This document shows positions 7,319 to 10,000 of a DNA stretch of 10,000 nucleotides, piece after piece. Made by a program: the position numbers and the translations under genes. The notes beneath the pieces were generated by a model. The model saw nothing but the letters and a program-made list of their open reading frames with translations, searched no databases and was not told the origin of the DNA. Source of the DNA: Theodoxus fluviatilis (lineage: Eukaryota; Mollusca; Gastropoda; Cycloneritida; Neritidae); NCBI GenBank assembly GCA_034096865.1, contig JAWQFJ010001302.1, positions 1-10,000 on the forward strand. The letters are read 5' to 3'. How positions within the stretch are numbered: the first letter of the stretch is position 1; every line of letters begins with the position of its first letter.

Positions 7319-7718
7319 TTGGGGCTCAGTGATGGAGTGGCTAGAGCACTGGACCTGAAGTCCCATGCAGCAAGTGGGTGTGGCATTAGAAGCTGCACTG
7401 TTCCCAATTGCATAGTTTGAGAAAAGTGCTTAATTTCAAGTTGTTTCTCCCCACCCAGGAGTAAAACCTGTGAGAGCAGCAATGACACATTGTAGCACTT
7501 GAGATTAACCCTTGTATGCAGCCATGAGCCAGCATTGGGTTGGAAGCTCCCCATGGAGTGCTGTACCTGAGTGGGTGTGTCTTCTTTTGTGCATGCAATG
7601 TCACTACGTGTGCGTGCAATGTCACTACGTGTGCGTGCCAGTGAAGGATTGATCAAGAGGCCCAGAGATGGTTGATGAGTCACAATATAAAACCATACCT
7701 TTATCTTTACCTTTTTCA
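7319..7718 (+). mobile_element. tRNA-derived SINE in intron 2
   Basis: The head GGAGTGGCTAGAGCACTGGA followed by CCTGAAGTCC resembles the D-arm and anticodon arm of tRNA-Ser(UGA), with the 7-base loop CCTGAAG. A degenerate B-box region (GGGTGTGGCAT, about 7376-7386) follows. The body includes a segment reading AAAAGTGCTTAATTTCAAGTTG then CTCCCCACCCAGGAGTAAAA, a layout I associate with tRNA-derived SINEs of marine invertebrates. The 3' end is a run of TACCTTTATCTTTACCTTTTT, a short-repeat tail typical of SINEs. It has the same orientation as the element in intron 1. The copy is diverged; boundaries are approximate. An open stretch on the - strand across it is not a gene. Confidence 0.65.
7587..7637. 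repeat. 21-bp tandem repeat inside the SINE
   Basis: The unit CAATGTCACTACGTGTGCGTG occurs at 7596-7616 and 7617-7637 without mismatch, with a partial diverged copy before them. It lies in the 3' half of the SINE-like element. Confidence 0.85.
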
Positions 7719-9840
7719 GTTTTTGTAATAACTTTTAGAGCTAGTCTTGGACATGGATGTTCATCTGAAGAGTATTGAGTTTCTACTTTTCTCAGTTGTA
7801 CTGTGGTAGCTTCCTCATCTCCACAGAAATCCAGAGTTTTCCTATAGGTTTTTCCCAGTAACTTTGAGTAAGCATTTTATACGCTCATTCTCTGGAAAGG
7901 TACACAAGGAGGGGTTACGTTCTTAAATTGATCAGACCAAAAGTATTACACTATAAGACCCAAATCTATTCAAGTAGACAAACAAAAAACATAATTAAGA
8001 AACACCATGAGCAATGGGAAAAGGCTGAGTGTAAAATTCGAGCTTTTATCGCTAGTTGTGTTGACAAAATGTGCCGATTTCAGCTGGCCAGTTTGTTACA
8101 CGGAAAAACGAGAACTTTTCAGATAACAATTGCAACTGGATTTTCCTGTTAAATTTCAAAAAGAACGGTTGTATTTTAATCTATTACACACATACTTGAC
8201 GATTACAGATCACGTTTTATTTTTTTTTGCACATTTGTGAAACAATTAGGGATTTAATTTTGCTGACTTGTTCGTAACATGTCGTGTCCGATCGAAGGTT
8301 TTGTAAATATACTCGGCGGAAGAATATTAAGCAAACGAATTGACCCAATTCCATGTCCATTCAAAAACAGAATGTTTGAGAGAGTCATATTTGATAGAAA
8401 ACACAATTTATGAAGGGAAACTTGCTAGAAGTGAGATGAAATTGCGTCATTTCTGAATTTGTGTCCACAAAATGCGTTACGACACAGCAATCAACTGGAC
8501 TACATTTTTCAATGCAAACTAGTCCTGCAAGGGGAATAACTGCAAAGGTCCTACGCGGAAGGACATACTGAGTGATCCCTGTGTGGTTTTCACAAACTGC
8601 GCGTTCGCGGGAAGCAGTACAGTCAACTCAAATGTGTGGCGTCCACGTCGTTCGACATTGTTACGAACTAGAAATGCCCGCCATTTCTTCCAGTGTGCTA
8701 GCTGAAGATCGCCTACGATGGAAATTTCAGGATTTTAGTAATGTTTCTCATCGTTAAATGTGAAACTATATTCCTTTTTTAATCTTTAGTTGTGCTTACC
8801 GATTGTTGTTGACTAAGTTTGTGAGGTGAAAATAGATCGAAAACCGGTTCGATCCGTCAAACTGAAACATTTCTTTGAAAATGTGTGGTTTCTTGTGAAA
8901 TTAAACATAAAAGTGGACAGCATTACCCTTCATACCGGACCCAAAATTATTCCTTACCTTATCTTACAGCTTTATTTAAAGTTTTGTTACTAAAATAGCA
9001 TGTTTTGTCGATCTATTGCTTGTTCTTTCTTGTTCGTAAACAAGACACGATGGAAGTTGTCTTTGTTACAACCTAGTGATTATCCTTGAGATATATTGTT
9101 AAAAATTTGTTTTGTTTTTTCCCCTGATGCTTTCATGGTGAAAAGGCTTTCTAGATCTTTGTTTACTTCTCTCCAATATGCAAGCAATAGTGATGGCACA
9201 TCAATACTTAAATAACATTTGGATTTTGCTTTTGTTCAACTGGTTTGTAACAAGACATGATAAGTAAAGTGTCTAATTTTGTTCCTAATGTCAAAATTAA
9301 TAAGTTATCTATTGCAAGCTTTTTATGATGTGTTTATTAGTCGTTTTCAACATGTTTTGTAAGGAAATTATCTGAAAACCATTATGTTTTGACCACATTT
9401 AATATCTGTTTGGCGTCCAGTGTTACAAACTAGAAATGTGGTCAAGCACCTCTTCATACCCCATTTACTTAGAAAAAGGCAAAGACCTTGCTCCAGTATT
9501 ACTCTAGATGATAGGTCCAAGCATTTTTTAACCTGAATATGTACTTTTAATACAAATATTTGAAGAAAAATATTTCACCACCCATGTAACAGATTTGTGT
9601 ACCTTTCCAGAGAATGAGCCACAACTGAGTCATATGTGCACGTCCACAATACTGGCAAATGAATGTGTGACAGGCAGGTGGAAAATAGCAATGGTGAATA
9701 GCAATGGCGGCCAGCTTGGGTGATGGATTTCCGAGAATGCTTGTGGTCACGATTTGAGTGAATTATCAATAAAAGAGGCATTATTTCACAACACAAGTCC
9801 TTTGAGCATTATTTCAACTATTCTAGAAATTGTTATTAAC
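7719..9840. other. AT-rich noncoding stretch, probably intron 2 continued
   Basis: No protein family can be recognised in any open stretch here. The longest (7928-8152, 8572-8757, and 9547-9796 on the - strand) lack splice-consistent context and known motifs. Features seen are a T run at 8219-8228, a recurring inverted motif (see next entry), a CAAGGGGAATAACTGCAAAGG-like segment around 8528-8549 of a kind common in molluscan noncoding DNA (weak clue), and an AATAAA near 9768. Confidence 0.45.
8267..9433. repeat. Recurring inverted motif, possible remnants of MITE-like elements
   Basis: The motif CTTGTTCGTAACA or close variants occurs at 8267-8280 (+), 8654-8671 (-, reads TGTTACGAACTAG), 9029-9048 (+), 9240-9260 (+) and 9421-9433 (-, TGTTACAAACTAG). 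Pairs 8267/8671 and 9029/9433 each enclose about 405 bp with ends in inverted orientation. The two right ends also share TGGCGTCCA just inside. Two diverged copies of one short inverted-repeat element would explain this. The interiors were not seen to align well and no target duplication was found. Confidence 0.35.
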
Positions 9841-9859
9841 CAGATTATGAGTCGGATGG

Positions 9860-10000
9860 ACCGCCGAAAGCAACAACCCATGTGCGCAGCATGACGTAAG
9901 TTACTTCTGCAGCAAGCGGAAACGAAGCCTTTTAATTGGTCAAAAATAGCGTGTAAAGGTCAGAAGACATGCGCAAACAGTGTAAACAAGCCCGAAAGAC
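9860..10000. promoter_or_regulatory. Promoter-like segment at the right edge
   Basis: Relative to its AT-rich surroundings this segment is richer in CpG. It carries a cluster of motifs: TGACGTAA (CRE/ATF-like, 9893-9900), a CCAAT box on the - strand (ATTGG, 9937-9941), and two TGCGCA-containing NRF1-like half sites (near 9881 and 9969). It may be an alternative or neighbouring gene promoter, or a transposon fragment. No exon is visible with it. Confidence 0.27.

Noticed and set aside
7928..8152. 74-codon open frame with basic residues
   Set aside because: There is no recognisable family, no splice signals fitting the DNAJC3 phase, and AT-rich intronic composition.
9937..9955. Second ERSE-like arrangement (ATTGG-N9-GCGTG)
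   Set aside because: The orientation and the second half site do not match CCAAT-N9-CCACG or its reverse complement.

Overview
The window looks like animal nuclear DNA, most likely from a marine lophotrochozoan and possibly a mollusc. The grounds are spliced coding exons with GT/AG junctions, long AT-rich introns, a decayed Ty3/gypsy retrotransposon, a long tetranucleotide microsatellite and two tRNA-derived SINE-like insertions. The phylum is inferred from the general style of these repeats and is not proven. There is no sign of bacterial gene organisation.

Layout. Positions 1 to about 3474 hold the 3' part of a Ty3/gypsy LTR retrotransposon on the + strand. It runs from the protease-RT linker through reverse transcriptase, RNase H, integrase and a proline-rich tail to a G-run polypurine tract and a probable 3' LTR with a polyadenylation signal. 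Gag, protease and the 5' LTR lie off the left edge. The copy is dead: it has two frameshifts in RT, four internal stops, and an Asn at the position of the first integrase catalytic Asp. A short (AT)n run and a ~450 bp (CAGA)n microsatellite follow, then about 1.3 kb of AT-rich intergenic DNA.

From about 5257 the window enters a host gene that I identify as DNAJC3 (P58IPK), an ER-lumenal TPR/J-domain co-chaperone. Exon 1 (signal peptide) ends in a phase-1 donor at 5432/5433. Exon 2, ending at 6745, encodes the start of the first TPR and matches the family closely. The upstream sequence contains a perfect ER stress response element (CCAAT-N9-CCACG) 70 bp before the ATG, an ETS site next to it, and a minimal ATG-TGA upstream ORF. 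Promoter and protein identity therefore agree, since DNAJC3 is a known unfolded-protein-response target. The remaining exons are not in the window.

Intron 1 (5433 to about 6613) and the sequence after exon 2 (6746 to 10000) are noncoding as far as I can see. They hold two SINE-like elements, a 24-base poly-C tract, small tandem duplications, a recurring inverted motif between 8267 and 9433 that may mark MITE-like remnants, and a promoter-like segment at the right edge. No new protein system is visible; the most informative signal is the DNAJC3 5' regulatory region.
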